The notes under the pieces were generated by a model. It did no database searches. It worked only from the letters and a program-made list of their open reading frames with translations, and had not been told where the DNA came from. From JAUNSR01 sp036655355 (GTDB taxonomy: Bacteria; Bacteroidota; Bacteroidia; Bacteroidales; JAUNSR01), in assembly GCA_036655355.1 (NCBI GenBank), contig JAVVQG010000006.1:62001-126000 (forward strand): a DNA stretch of 64,000 bases, written 5' to 3'. A program made the position numbers and the translations under genes. This document shows positions 52,641 to 61,402 of the stretch, piece by piece; the stretch's first letter is position 1, and the number at the start of each line of letters is the position of its first letter.

Positions 52641-52670
52641 TTAAATTCTAACTTATTAATTATAACAAAA

Positions 52671-54305
52671 ATGGCAAAAGAGATAAAATTCAATACGGAA
52701 GCACGCGACCTTCTTAAAGAGGGCGTTGATGCATTGGCAGATGCGGTAAAAGTAACGCTTGGACCAAAAGGAAGAAATGTGATCATCGAGAAAAAATTCG
52801 GTGCTCCCCACATTACAAAAGACGGTGTGTCTGTAGCGAAAGAGATCGAATTGGAAGATCCTTTCAAAAACATGGGCGCTCAGTTGGTGAAAGAAGTTGC
52901 ATCTAAAACAGGTGACGATGCCGGTGACGGTACCACTACGGCTACTGTTTTGGCACAATCGATCATCAACGTAGGTTTGAAGAACGTAACTGCCGGAGCT
53001 AATCCGATGGATTTGAAACGCGGTATCGATAAAGCGGTGGGAATCGTTGTGGATCAGATCCGCAAACAATCCGTAGAGGTTGGCGACGACTATACGAAAA
53101 TTGAGAACGTAGCTCGTATCTCTGCAAACAACGACGCCGAAATCGGATCTCTTATCGCAGAAGCGATGAAGAAAGTGAAAAAAGAGGGCGTGATTACAGT
53201 TGAAGAAGCCAAAGGAACCGAAACGTATGTGGACGTTGTGGAAGGTATGCAGTTCGATCGTGGTTACATCTCTCCTTATTTCGTAACCAATACGGAAAAG
53301 ATGGAATGTGATATGGAGAACCCATACATTCTGATCTATGACAAGAAAATCTCGAATCTGAAAGAGATGCTTCCTATTCTTGAAGCTACCGTTCAGTCAG
53401 GTCGTCCGTTGCTGATCATCGCCGAAGATGTTGATTCTGAAGCGTTGGCTACATTGGTGGTGAACCGCCTTCGCGGATCGCTTAAGATCTGTGCGGTAAA
53501 AGCTCCGGGATTCGGCGACCGTCGCAAAGAGATGATGCAGGATATCGCAATTCTTACGGGAGGTGTGGTAATCTCTGAAGAAACCGGCTTGAACCTCTCA
53601 ACCGCTACGGTTGAAATGTTGGGTCGCGCAGAGAAGATCACCGTGAACAAAGAGAATACTACAATCGTAAACGGAGCCGGTTCTCATGAGAAGATTGAGG
53701 AACGCGTTCATCAGATCAAAGCGCAGATCGAAGCGACTACTTCTGATTACGATCGTGAGAAACTACACGAACGTTTGGCAAAACTTGCAGGTGGCGTAGC
53801 TGTTCTGTATGTGGGTGCCGCTTCTGAAGTGGAGATGAAAGAGAAGAAAGACCGCGTAGACGACGCCTTGAGTGCAACACGCGCTGCTATCGCCGAAGGT
53901 ATCGTACCGGGTGGTGGTGTGGCTTACATTCGTTCGATCCATGCACTTGAAGGTGTAACGGGAGATAACGAAGATGAAACAACAGGTGTTGAAATCGTTA
54001 AACGCGCTATCGAAGCTCCAATGCGTCAGATTGTTGACAATGCAGGAAAAGAGGGTGCGGTAATCGTACAGAAAGTGAAAGAGGGTTCTGGCGATTTCGG
54101 TTACAATGCACGTGTGGACGAGTACCAGCACTTCTTTGAAGTGGGTGTGATCGACCCGGCTAAAGTGACTCGCGTAGCGCTTGAAAATGCTGCTTCTATC
54201 GCAGGTATGTTCCTTACTACTGAGTGCGTTATCGCAGATAAGAAAGAGGAAAATCCAATGCCTCCGATGAACCCGGGTATGGGCGGCATGGGCGGTATGA
54301 TGTAA
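52671..54305 (+). CDS. groEL: chaperonin GroEL
   Basis: A 544-residue GroEL with all landmarks: LGPKGRNVIIEK, the ATP loop GDGTTTATVLAQSI, the apical domain with DRGYISPYFVTN, and the Gly-Met-rich tail GMGGMGGMM. It folds proteins with GroES and ATP. Length and motifs are normal. A terminator follows at 54332-54363. Confidence 0.98.
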   Translation: MAKEIKFNTEARDLLKEGVDALADAVKVTLGPKGRNVIIEKKFGAPHITKDGVSVAKEIELEDPFKNMGAQLVKEVASKTGDDAGDGTTTATVLAQSIINVGLKNVTAGANPMDLKRGIDKAVGIVVDQIRKQSVEVGDDYTKIENVARISANNDAEIGSLIAEAMKKVKKEGVITVEEAKGTETYVDVVEGMQFDRGYISPYFVTNTEKMECDMENPYILIYDKKISNLKEMLPILEATVQSGRPLLIIAEDVDSEALATLVVNRLRGSLKICAVKAPGFGDRRKEMMQDIAILTGGVVISEETGLNLSTATVEMLGRAEKITVNKENTTIVNGAGSHEKIEERVHQIKAQIEATTSDYDREKLHERLAKLAGGVAVLYVGAASEVEMKEKKDRVDDALSATRAAIAEGIVPGGGVAYIRSIHALEGVTGDNEDETTGVEIVKRAIEAPMRQIVDNAGKEGAVIVQKVKEGSGDFGYNARVDEYQHFFEVGVIDPAKVTRVALENAASIAGMFLTTECVIADKKEENPMPPMNPGMGGMGGMM

Positions 54306-54331
54306 TACCTTGCTGAAATGTATAAAAATAG

Positions 54332-54363
54332 AACCGGACTCAATGATTGAGTCCGGTTTTTTT
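54332..54363 (+). terminator. terminator after groEL
   Basis: AACCGGACTCAA pairs with TTGAGTCCGGTT and runs into T's. Confidence 0.82.
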
Positions 54364-54366
54364 ATT

Positions 54367-54374
54367 TACTTTTG
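54367..54374 (+). promoter_or_regulatory. antiporter gene -7 box
   Basis: TACTTTTG fits TAnnTTTG, 60 bp before the ATG at 54434. Confidence 0.45.
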
Positions 54375-54433
54375 CGGCGCATTGCAGCAAAGAGAGGTAC
54401 TCTTTGCCTGTTATAAAATTAGATTTCCGACAA

Positions 54434-56107
54434 ATGGAATGGTTTAATAGCATATTTACTGAACACTCGGTAATTCAAGCCGTTGTTGTTCTCTCTACGA
54501 TCGTTGCCCTGGGCATGTCTCTGGGTAAAATTAAGATTTGGGGTATCTCCCTGGGAGTTACCTTTGTTTTTTTTGTCGGAATTCTTGCCGGTCACCTGGG
54601 GTTCAGTATCGACCCCAATATGCTGAGCTATGCCGAAAGTATGGGTCTAATCCTCTTTGTGTATGCATTGGGACTACAGGTGGGACCCTCATTCTTCGCT
54701 TCTTTCTTTAAGGGCGGTCTGAAACTGAATGCCCTGGCAATGGGCGTGGTCTTTACCGGAACCGCCATGATGCTGGGATTCTATTTTCTGACGGATATCT
54801 CTTTGCCCGAGATGACGGGGATTTTCTGTGGTGCCATCACCAACACCCCTGCGCTGGGAGCCGCCCAGCAAACTTTGAAACAACTTGCCTTGGATAATCC
54901 GATGAACCAGCCCGATCTGGCATTGGGTTGTGCGGTGACGTATCCGTTGGGAGTAGTGGGCGTTATTTTGGGGTTGATCGTGCTGCGTGCTTTTGCACCA
55001 TCGCAACCCGTTGTTTCTCATTCGCAGGCCACCAAATCGTCTAAAACCTACATCGCCGGATTCCAGGTGATCAATCCGGCCATCTACAACAAATCCATTA
55101 GCGAAATCGCATCCTATATACCCAATAAGTTCATCATCACACGTGTCTGGAAAGATGGAAAAGTGATGATTCCCACTTCGGAAACGGTACTTACCGAGGG
55201 TGAACGTATTCTGGTGATCGCAACCGAAGCGGATATCCGGGCGCTGACCGCTTTGTTCGGCGAGCAGGTGCGCGATGATTGGAATAAAGAGGACATCGAC
55301 TGGAATGCATTAGATAGCAAACTGATGTCGCAGCGTATTTTGGTTACCCAAACCGAAATCAATGGCAAAAAAATCTCGCAGTTGCGCTTGAGAAATAAAT
55401 ATGGCGTGAACATTACGCGCGTTTTCCGTTCAGGTATGAACCTGCTGGCTACTCCCGACCTGACACTGCAGTTGGGCGACCGTTTGACGATCGTGGGGGA
55501 GAAAGAGTCGATCCGCGAAGTGGAGAAACTTTTGGGGAATACCGTGAAACGACTCAATGAACCCAACCTGGTGGCGATCTTTATCGGTATCGTGATGGGA
55601 TTGGTGGTTGGAGCCATTCCGTTCTCTATTCCGGGCATCTCTCTGCCCGTTAAATTGGGGATTGCCGGCGGACCGATCATCGTGGGGATTCTGATGGGTG
55701 CTTTTGGTCCCCGTTTCCACATTGTAACCTATACTACCCAAAGTGCCAACCTCATGTTAAGGGGATTCGGTATCAGCATGTACTTGGCTTGTCTTGGATT
55801 GGATGCGGGCGCACATTTCTTCCAGACCGTATTCCGTGCCGAAGGACTTATCTGGATCGGTATCGGATTCGTGTTGACGGTTGCTCCGGTTCTATTAGTG
55901 GGAATCTACGCCTTGAAGGTAAATAAGATCGATTACCCTTCGGTGACGGGGATGTTGTGCGGAAGTATGGCGAACCCGATGGCCTTGAATTATGCCAATG
56001 CCACCGTTGAGGGAGATCAACCCTCTGTGTCGTATGCTACGGTGTATCCGCTTTGCATGTTTGCACGCGTAATCATCGCACAGGTAACTTTATTGATATT
56101 CATGTAG
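54434..56107 (+). CDS. AspT/YidE-type transporter with RCK_C domains
   Basis: A 557-residue membrane protein of the AspT (aspartate:alanine antiporter-like) family. Two hydrophobic AspT duplication units flank two cytosolic RCK_C domains: the first with YNKSISEIASYIPNKFIITR, the second with ISQLRLRNKYGVNITR. ALGAAQQTL and MLCGSMANPMALNYA are the two matching transport motifs. The ATG at 54434 is used because upstream codons overlap the promoter and terminator. The substrate is unknown, as for YidE/YbjL. Confidence 0.85.
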   Translation: MEWFNSIFTEHSVIQAVVVLSTIVALGMSLGKIKIWGISLGVTFVFFVGILAGHLGFSIDPNMLSYAESMGLILFVYALGLQVGPSFFASFFKGGLKLNALAMGVVFTGTAMMLGFYFLTDISLPEMTGIFCGAITNTPALGAAQQTLKQLALDNPMNQPDLALGCAVTYPLGVVGVILGLIVLRAFAPSQPVVSHSQATKSSKTYIAGFQVINPAIYNKSISEIASYIPNKFIITRVWKDGKVMIPTSETVLTEGERILVIATEADIRALTALFGEQVRDDWNKEDIDWNALDSKLMSQRILVTQTEINGKKISQLRLRNKYGVNITRVFRSGMNLLATPDLTLQLGDRLTIVGEKESIREVEKLLGNTVKRLNEPNLVAIFIGIVMGLVVGAIPFSIPGISLPVKLGIAGGPIIVGILMGAFGPRFHIVTYTTQSANLMLRGFGISMYLACLGLDAGAHFFQTVFRAEGLIWIGIGFVLTVAPVLLVGIYALKVNKIDYPSVTGMLCGSMANPMALNYANATVEGDQPSVSYATVYPLCMFARVIIAQVTLLIFM

Positions 56108-56175
56108 GGGGCTCCCTGTATGAAAAGTATGGGAAGAGTCTCTTTGGAAAAAGAAATATCGTCGAATTAGAAAAA

Positions 56176-56221
56176 AAGTAAGAGGTCGCTAATGTTTATG
56201 TTCATTAGCGACCTCTTACTT
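56176..56221. terminator. bidirectional terminator, antiporter / DUF3276
   Basis: AAGTAAGAGGTCGCTAATG is an exact reverse complement of the 3' arm around an 8-nt loop, between convergent genes. Confidence 0.85.
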
Positions 56222-56236
56222 TATCTGATTCACAAT

Positions 56237-56575
56237 TTAATAATTCTCAAATTTGTTTTCAACCTGTTCTTCTGTTTCGCAGCTGTTCGTTTCTTCCGCA
56301 TTCTTGATGAAAGCAAGCGCTTCAGTCAATCCTTCGGAGAATTTCTCGAAATCCTCTTTGTACAGGAAGATCTTGTGTTTTTCAAATTGAACGATAGGAT
56401 CATTCACTGAACCCGTCACAACCTTCTTGCTCTCTGTAATGGCAAGATACAACTCATCTTTTTTGTTTTTCTTTACATCGAGATAGTAAATTCTCTTTCC
56501 CGCCTTTAGTGCCTTCGAAAAGATAATGTCATTTTCTCTTTTGTCAGGGTACTCTTTTCTTTTAATATCTTCCAT
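56237..56575 (-). CDS. DUF3276 (PUR-alpha-like) protein
   Basis: A 112-residue protein with KAGKRIYYLDVKKNKKDELYL-type strands (seen as AGKRIYYLDVKKNKKDEL) and IFLYKEDFEKFSEGL, the pattern of the bacterial PUR-alpha-like fold in DUF3276. This fold binds single-stranded nucleic acid. The acidic tail of about 15 residues follows. Role in Bacteroidota is unknown. It is a single gene convergent with the antiporter. Confidence 0.85.
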   Translation of the reverse strand: MEDIKRKEYPDKRENDIIFSKALKAGKRIYYLDVKKNKKDELYLAITESKKVVTGSVNDPIVQFEKHKIFLYKEDFEKFSEGLTEALAFIKNAEETNSCETEEQVENKFENY

Positions 56576-56760
56576 ACTCTAAATATTGAATGAAGGATTC
56601 TGTTAAATTTGAAATTAATTAGATGTTCAAATATGTGAAATTAATTTGTAAATTCAAATAAATTCTTTATTTTTTATTAAAAAAAGCGTAAATGTGACGG
56701 CGAAGCACTTATTAAAAATAAAAAGAGGTACTCCCTCTTTCTTATAATTCTAAAATGAAG

Positions 56761-56768
56761 TAACTTTG
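56761..56768 (+). promoter_or_regulatory. nusB promoter -7 box
   Basis: TAACTTTG fits TAnnTTTG, 37 bp before the ATG. Confidence 0.5.
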
Positions 56769-56805
56769 CAACTCTTCAAAAAATATAAAGTAGTTCATTT
56801 AAACG

Positions 56806-57732
56806 ATGGTAAACAGAATTTTGATTCGAATAAAGGTAGTTCAGATCGTGTATTCCTTTCTGAAAGGTGATAAGGACATGAATACTGCCGAGAAAGAGCT
56901 TTTCTTCTCTCTTGAAAAAGCGTATGATTTGTATCATTACTTGCTTCTTCTGATGGTAGAGTTGACAGATCTGCAGAAAAGACGTCTTGAAACAGCAAAG
57001 GCTAAGCACATGCCTTCAAAAGAAGAGCTGAATCCGAATACGCGTTTTATTGACAATCGTTTCATTGCGAAACTGCGTTCCAACCCTCAATTGGAAAACT
57101 ACATTTCACAGCAGAAACTTTCTTGGGTTAACGAATCTGATTTCGTAAGAGTTCTTTTGGATCAGATCCTTGCATCGGACACCTATCGTGATTATATGGA
57201 TTCAAAAGAGGATTCATATGCTCAGGATCGTGAGTTCTGGCGTTTTGTTTTCAAAAACATTATCTGTGAGAACGAGTTGTTGGGTGAAATCCTGGAAGAT
57301 CAGAGCCTTTACTGGAATGATGACTTGGACACAATCGGCACTTTCGTAATCAAGACGATTAAGAAAATGGATGAGAATTCAGAGGATGCTGCAAACAGCT
57401 TGCTTCCGATGTACAAAGACACTGAAGACAGTGAATTCGCGAGAATCCTGTTCCGCCGTGCCATATTGGATGCTGATAAATTCCGTAAGTTGATTGAATC
57501 AAACTCAAAGAACTGGGATTTGGATCGTCTTGCTTTCATGGACATCGTGATCATGATCGTAGCGCTTGCCGAGATCGTATCGTTCCCTTCTATTCCGGTA
57601 AAAGTGTCATTAAACGAATACATCGAAATGGCCAAAGCTTACAGTACTCCGCGTAGTGGTAAGTTTATCAACGGGTTGCTTGACGGTATCGTAACCAGCC
57701 TGAAAAAAGAGGGTGAGATAACAAAAGATTAA
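56806..57732 (+). CDS. nusB: transcription antitermination factor NusB (long form)
   Basis: A 308-residue NusB-like protein. The C-terminal half carries the family core: FARILFRRAI, then LAFMDIVIMIVALAEIVSF, PVKVSLNEYIEMAKAYSTP and GKFINGLLDGIVTSLKKEG. The N-terminal 150 residues are the extension usual in Bacteroidota. NusB binds boxA RNA with NusE for rRNA antitermination. It heads the group nusB-yajC-ybbR-coaE. Confidence 0.92.
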   Translation: MVNRILIRIKVVQIVYSFLKGDKDMNTAEKELFFSLEKAYDLYHYLLLLMVELTDLQKRRLETAKAKHMPSKEELNPNTRFIDNRFIAKLRSNPQLENYISQQKLSWVNESDFVRVLLDQILASDTYRDYMDSKEDSYAQDREFWRFVFKNIICENELLGEILEDQSLYWNDDLDTIGTFVIKTIKKMDENSEDAANSLLPMYKDTEDSEFARILFRRAILDADKFRKLIESNSKNWDLDRLAFMDIVIMIVALAEIVSFPSIPVKVSLNEYIEMAKAYSTPRSGKFINGLLDGIVTSLKKEGEITKD

Positions 57733-57744
57733 TCAAAATTTTAT

Positions 57745-57752
57745 TACTTTTG
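57745..57752 (+). promoter_or_regulatory. yajC promoter -7 box
   Basis: TACTTTTG fits TAnnTTTG, 48 bp before the chosen ATG at 57801. It suggests yajC can be transcribed apart from nusB. Confidence 0.45.
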
Positions 57753-57800
57753 TGTAAAGCAAGATTGCTAAAACAAAGTATAACATAAAATCTTTTGTTT

Positions 57801-58118
57801 ATGAACTTAATGAACATTCTTCTTCAAGCACAAGGGGCTGGAAACGCCGGTGTTATGAATATCGTATTTATCGTTGCTATCGTTGCAATTTTTTACTTTT
57901 TCATGATTCGTCCACAGGCGAAACGTCAGAAAGAGATCAAAAAATTCCGCGAAGCGCTAAAAGTTGGCGATAAAGTGATCACTACAGGTGGTATCTACGG
58001 AAAAATCAAAGAGGTGAAAGATGATTCAATCATTCTTCAGATCGCTGATAACGTAAACATCCGTATCTCAAAGGAATCTGTATTCCAGAGCGTAGCTGAC
58101 ACACAGGATAACAAATAA
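57801..58118 (+). CDS. yajC: preprotein translocase subunit YajC
   Basis: A 105-residue YajC. One membrane helix (NIVFIVAIVAIFYFFMIRPQ) is followed by AKRQKEIKKFREALKVGDKV and the cytosolic beta domain with GIYGKIKEVKDD. It associates with SecDF in protein export. The ATG at 57801 is chosen over the TTG at 57795. It is followed by the ybbR-like gene after 21 bp. Confidence 0.93.
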   Translation: MNLMNILLQAQGAGNAGVMNIVFIVAIVAIFYFFMIRPQAKRQKEIKKFREALKVGDKVITTGGIYGKIKEVKDDSIILQIADNVNIRISKESVFQSVADTQDNK

Positions 58119-58139
58119 ATACTGTACGGAGGACGTCTG

Positions 58140-59153
58140 ATGTTCAATCGAAGACACATCTTTACAAACAGTAATTTTCTATACAAGGAGGTCAAGAACT
58201 TATTGAGCAAAGCTCAAAGCAAGGAGTTGTTGACCTTCTTGTTCTTTTTATGCCTATCCTTCCTCTTCTGGATTCTCCAATCCATGAATGAAGTGGGGGA
58301 AGCCACCTACACCATTCCGGTGGAATATAGGAGTGTTCCCGTCGATGTGGTTTTCTCACAAACGCCTCCCGATCAAATTCAGATCCGGGTGCGCGACAAA
58401 GGGATAATTCTTCTCAACTACTCCTTCAATCACCAATTTACCCCCGTGATCATCGATTTTGATAAATATCAGAAATCGAAAGGGGAAGTGAAGGTGCAGG
58501 GGGAACAAATCGCTCTTCTTCTAAAAAAACAACTCAACCCCACCACTACGCTGGTTGCCTTGCAACCGGACGCACTGGTGTTGCTCTATTCCAAACACGG
58601 TGTGAAGAAAGTGCCCGTTGAGTTCAGAGGGGAACTGACATCCGCTCCGCAGGCGCTCATCGGACGAAACATACAGCTTACGCCCGATAGTGTGGAGTTG
58701 TACGCTCCCGAGAGTGTGCTCGATACCATCAAATCGGTATCGACCGAACTGTTGGTGCTCTCCAACCTCTCTGATACGGTAACAAAAGATATCTCCATCA
58801 GACAGAGCTATGGCACCAAAGCCGATCCGGCTCAGGTACGGGTGACGATTCCGGTGGAGGAGTATACGGAAAAGAAACTGCAGCTTCCGATCGAAGTGTC
58901 GGGATTGCCCGATTCATTGATGATGCGCACGTTTCCTTCCGTCATCAACCTCTCTTGTTTCGTTACGCTGAGTAGTTTCCGCGAAGTGAGTCCCGATATG
59001 TTCGAACTGGGTGTCAACTACAATGAGGTGAAGGAGAATACGGGGAATAAGGTGAGTGTGGAAGTGATCCGGGTGCCCGATTTCGTAACGAATGTGCGGA
59101 TACAACCGGATAGTGTGGAATTTATTTTGGAAGAGAAAGATAGAAATGATTAA
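58140..59153 (+). CDS. YbbR-like domain protein
   Basis: A 337-residue protein with one N-terminal membrane helix (LLTFLFFLCLSFLFWILQSM) and YbbR-type repeats outside the membrane: IQIRVRDKG, PVEFRGELTSAP, PDSVELYAPESVLD and VRIQPDSVEFIL. In other bacteria YbbR/CdaR regulates the diadenylate cyclase CdaA. No cdaA is nearby. Its last 8 bases overlap the coaE start, so the two are translationally linked. Confidence 0.85.
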   Translation: MFNRRHIFTNSNFLYKEVKNLLSKAQSKELLTFLFFLCLSFLFWILQSMNEVGEATYTIPVEYRSVPVDVVFSQTPPDQIQIRVRDKGIILLNYSFNHQFTPVIIDFDKYQKSKGEVKVQGEQIALLLKKQLNPTTTLVALQPDALVLLYSKHGVKKVPVEFRGELTSAPQALIGRNIQLTPDSVELYAPESVLDTIKSVSTELLVLSNLSDTVTKDISIRQSYGTKADPAQVRVTIPVEEYTEKKLQLPIEVSGLPDSLMMRTFPSVINLSCFVTLSSFREVSPDMFELGVNYNEVKENTGNKVSVEVIRVPDFVTNVRIQPDSVEFILEEKDRND

Positions 59154-59724
59154 GATTGGTTTAACCGGCGGCATCGGTGCCGGAAAATCTGTAGTGAGTG
59201 AACTGCTGAGGGTGATGGGGTATCCGGTCTTTGATACCGATCGGGAAGCCAAGCGTCTGATGAATGAATCGGAGGAGCTGCGCACTCAGTTAATAAACCT
59301 TTTCGGTGAAGAAACCTATACCGCAACCGGATTGAACCGCCCCTACCTGGCTTCATTGATTTTTAATGATCCGTGTGCGTTAGCACAAATGAACAGGCTG
59401 GTGCATCCGCTGGTTCGCCGACGGTTTGAAGCATGGGCAGCTGCTCAGGAATCGGAACGCGTGTTTCTTGAATCGGCGATTCTTTTCGAATCGGATTTCC
59501 ATAAGATGCTGGATGAGATTTGGAGTGTTTCCGCTCCCGAATCTTTGCGCACAGCCCGGGTAATGTCACGTGACGGCGTATCTGCCGATCGTGTCAAGGA
59601 ACGGTTATCGGCTCAGCTTCCACAGGAGAAAAAAGATGAAATGGCGCATCATGTCATTTTCAATGACGGCTCCAAACCGCTCATTCCACAGATTTTTGAA
59701 GCATTACAGGGGTCGCATCCTTAA
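59146..59724 (+). CDS. coaE: dephospho-CoA kinase
   Basis: A 192-residue CoaE. The Walker A motif is GLTGGIGAGKS at residues 5-15, followed by GYPVFDTDREAKRLM and the lid with RMNRLVHP-like QMNRLVHPLVRRRF. It makes CoA from dephospho-CoA and ATP. The ATG at 59146 overlaps the end of ybbR by 8 bp. An upstream in-frame ATG at 59092 lies inside ybbR and does not match the family. Confidence 0.94.
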   Translation: MIKIGLTGGIGAGKSVVSELLRVMGYPVFDTDREAKRLMNESEELRTQLINLFGEETYTATGLNRPYLASLIFNDPCALAQMNRLVHPLVRRRFEAWAAAQESERVFLESAILFESDFHKMLDEIWSVSAPESLRTARVMSRDGVSADRVKERLSAQLPQEKKDEMAHHVIFNDGSKPLIPQIFEALQGSHP

Positions 59725-59748
59725 ATTTGCGCAAATTACCATATTCGG

Positions 59749-59780
59749 TTTGTTGTTTTAATAATGGTATATTACATTTG
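59749..59780 (+). promoter_or_regulatory. DUF5606 gene promoter
   Basis: TTTG at 59749-59752, 20 bp, then TACATTTG at 59773-59780, a full Bacteroidota -33/-7 promoter. Confidence 0.7.
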
Positions 59781-59820
59781 CGAATCGAATTCAAAACAGA
59801 ATAACTAAAACGTATAAAAT

Positions 59821-60246
59821 ATGTTGAATCATATTCTTTCAATCTCAGGAAAACCAGGTCTGTTCAGATTGGTTTCAAGAGGCAAAAACATGCTGATCGT
59901 TGAGTCTTTGACAACTGGTAAAAGACAGCCTGCATACGCTCATGACAAGGTAATTTCATTGGCTGATATCGCGATGTATACTTATGAAGGGGAAACGCCT
60001 CTTGCAGAGGTGATGAACGCGGTAAAAGCAAAAGAAAACGGAGCGATTACGTCAATTACCGTAAAAGCTACTGCAGAGGAATTGCGTAACTGGTTCGGCG
60101 AGGTTCTGACGGATTTCGACCGTGATCGTGTTTATCCAAGCGATATTAAAAAATTGATCACATGGTATAATCTGTTGGTAGAGACAGGAAACGATGATTT
60201 TACTGTGGTTGAAGAGGAAGAAGAAGCAGGTGAATCTGCTGAATAA
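59821..60246 (+). CDS. DUF5606 domain-containing protein
   Basis: A 141-residue protein starting MLNHILSISGKPGLFRLVSRG with KATAEELRNWFGEVLTDFDR in the middle and an acidic tail. It matches DUF5606, a conserved Bacteroidota family of unknown function. It is a single gene with its own strong promoter and terminator. It is cytosolic with no signal peptide. Confidence 0.85.
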   Translation: MLNHILSISGKPGLFRLVSRGKNMLIVESLTTGKRQPAYAHDKVISLADIAMYTYEGETPLAEVMNAVKAKENGAITSITVKATAEELRNWFGEVLTDFDRDRVYPSDIKKLITWYNLLVETGNDDFTVVEEEEEAGESAE

Positions 60247-60262
60247 TCCGACTCGATAAGAT

Positions 60263-60302
60263 ATGAAAAAGGGCATTTCCGCAATCGGGAATGCCCTTTT
60301 TT
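60263..60302. terminator. bidirectional terminator after DUF5606
   Basis: AAAAAGGGCATTTCCG pairs with CGGGAATGCCCTTTTT, shared with the convergent envelope operon. Confidence 0.8.
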
Positions 60303-60321
60303 AATATACGCTTTCTCTGAC

Positions 60322-60591
60322 CTATTTCGAGGATCTCTTTTTGAGGAACCCCCGGATCCATTTAAATACCTTCATTCCTATTTTTCCGAATACCATCCAC
60401 TTTCCGGCAGTGGAGAAAAGAGAAAAGCCCTTTCCTGCCATGTGTAGAAAGCCACCGTTGATGAATGATTGGTATTCAGATTTTATCTCCTGTTCAAGAT
60501 AGGTCATCTCAATCTTTACCTTAGCCTTTTCGTATCGAAGTTCTTTCAAGGTCCGGATATCGGCGGGGTTATTAAGCTTCATCTGTTTCAT
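60322..60591 (-). CDS. small basic protein, last gene of YtxH/holin-like operon
   Basis: An 89-residue basic protein, function not recognised. An N-terminal helix of about 40 residues (RTLKELRYEKAKVKIEMTYL) precedes a hydrophobic stretch with GKGFSLFSTAGKWMVFGKIG and a Lys/Arg-rich end. Its start overlaps the end of the YqjE-like gene by 20 bp, so it is certainly in the same operon. A peripheral membrane role is likely. Confidence 0.65.
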   Translation of the reverse strand: MKQMKLNNPADIRTLKELRYEKAKVKIEMTYLEQEIKSEYQSFINGGFLHMAGKGFSLFSTAGKWMVFGKIGMKVFKWIRGFLKKRSSK

Positions 60592-60952
60592 GAGTCACTT
60601 CGTTTTTGTGTTTAAAGATAGAATTGGCTAAGATTCTGATGATGGGATTTATAACCAGCGTTTCTTTGCATCTGATTAGAATGATGATCAGAACAATATA
60701 AAGCAATGCCACGATCAGGAAAGCCAGAATGAAACTACCCAACCATGCGCCCAAAAGGTAAGCTAATGCAAAGGATAAACATAACAGCGCAAAACACCCC
60801 AGGAGTAACGCCGCTATGATCAATACCATATTACTTAATAAAAGCCCTCCCTTTTCCAATATATCTAATTTCAGATACTCTTTTTTGAGGGAGATCAGCC
60901 GGGATATCTCTTCGATGATTTTCCCACCTGAATGTGTTTTCTGATCAATCAT
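60572..60952 (-). CDS. phage holin family (YqjE/DUF1469-like) membrane protein
   Basis: A 126-residue protein. The N-terminal helix contains IEEISRLISLKKEYLKLDIL. Two strong membrane segments follow (about 38-65 and 72-95). It matches the Actino_holin/YqjE class of small stress-related membrane proteins. Despite the family name there is no sign of a prophage here. It sits between the YtxH-like gene and an 89-residue basic protein. Confidence 0.78.
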   Translation of the reverse strand: MIDQKTHSGGKIIEEISRLISLKKEYLKLDILEKGGLLLSNMVLIIAALLLGCFALLCLSFALAYLLGAWLGSFILAFLIVALLYIVLIIILIRCKETLVINPIIRILANSIFKHKNEVTHETDEA

Positions 60953-60968
60953 TCTGCTTACGTATTGG

Positions 60969-61226
60969 TTAATCCTCTTTTGTTGCCGGTGTATCTTTAT
61001 CGATTAACTCCTCAACAAGCGAGTCGAGTTGGCAACATTCCAAATGAACTCCGTGTTCTTCCAAAAATTCTTTTAATTTCATTTTCGCTTCATGGCCTTT
61101 GTCATGCGCCATATCGAATACTTTTTTGCGGATATTCTCTCCCTTATCAGGTGCGATCATCACACCGATTACAGCCCCGGCAATTGCTCCGCCGGCGAAT
61201 GCTATCAATAAACTAAGATTTTTCAT
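60969..61226 (-). CDS. YtxH domain-containing protein
   Basis: An 85-residue protein. The N-terminal glycine-rich membrane segment FAGGAIAGAVIGVMIAPDKG followed by ENIRKKVFD is the YtxH (gas vesicle/stress) signature. The rest is a charged helix. It is the first gene of a three-gene operon of small envelope proteins, a set often stress-induced in Bacteroidota. It is divergent from uvrA. Confidence 0.85.
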   Translation of the reverse strand: MKNLSLLIAFAGGAIAGAVIGVMIAPDKGENIRKKVFDMAHDKGHEAKMKLKEFLEEHGVHLECCQLDSLVEELIDKDTPATKED

Positions 61227-61368
61227 TGTGTTCTAGTTTGATTAGACATAACCATTAGTATAAGATGAACAAACATAGGTGGCTTTTGTTTTGACTTTAG
61301 TAAGAATAATTACCTCATTCCCTGTATTACCGCGGGCTCGGCCGCAACGCTATCTGCTTTGAATGTGT

Positions 61369-61376
61369 TATCTTTG
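61369..61376 (+). promoter_or_regulatory. uvrA promoter -7 box
   Basis: TATCTTTG fits TAnnTTTG, 26 bp before the uvrA ATG. Confidence 0.5.
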
Positions 61377-61402
61377 TACGTCAATTCGAAACCATTTTCA
61401 CG

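Noticed and set aside
60572..60952. Prophage lysis cassette because of the holin-family name
   Set aside because: No endolysin or phage genes nearby; the YtxH/YqjE-like context fits a stress envelope operon.
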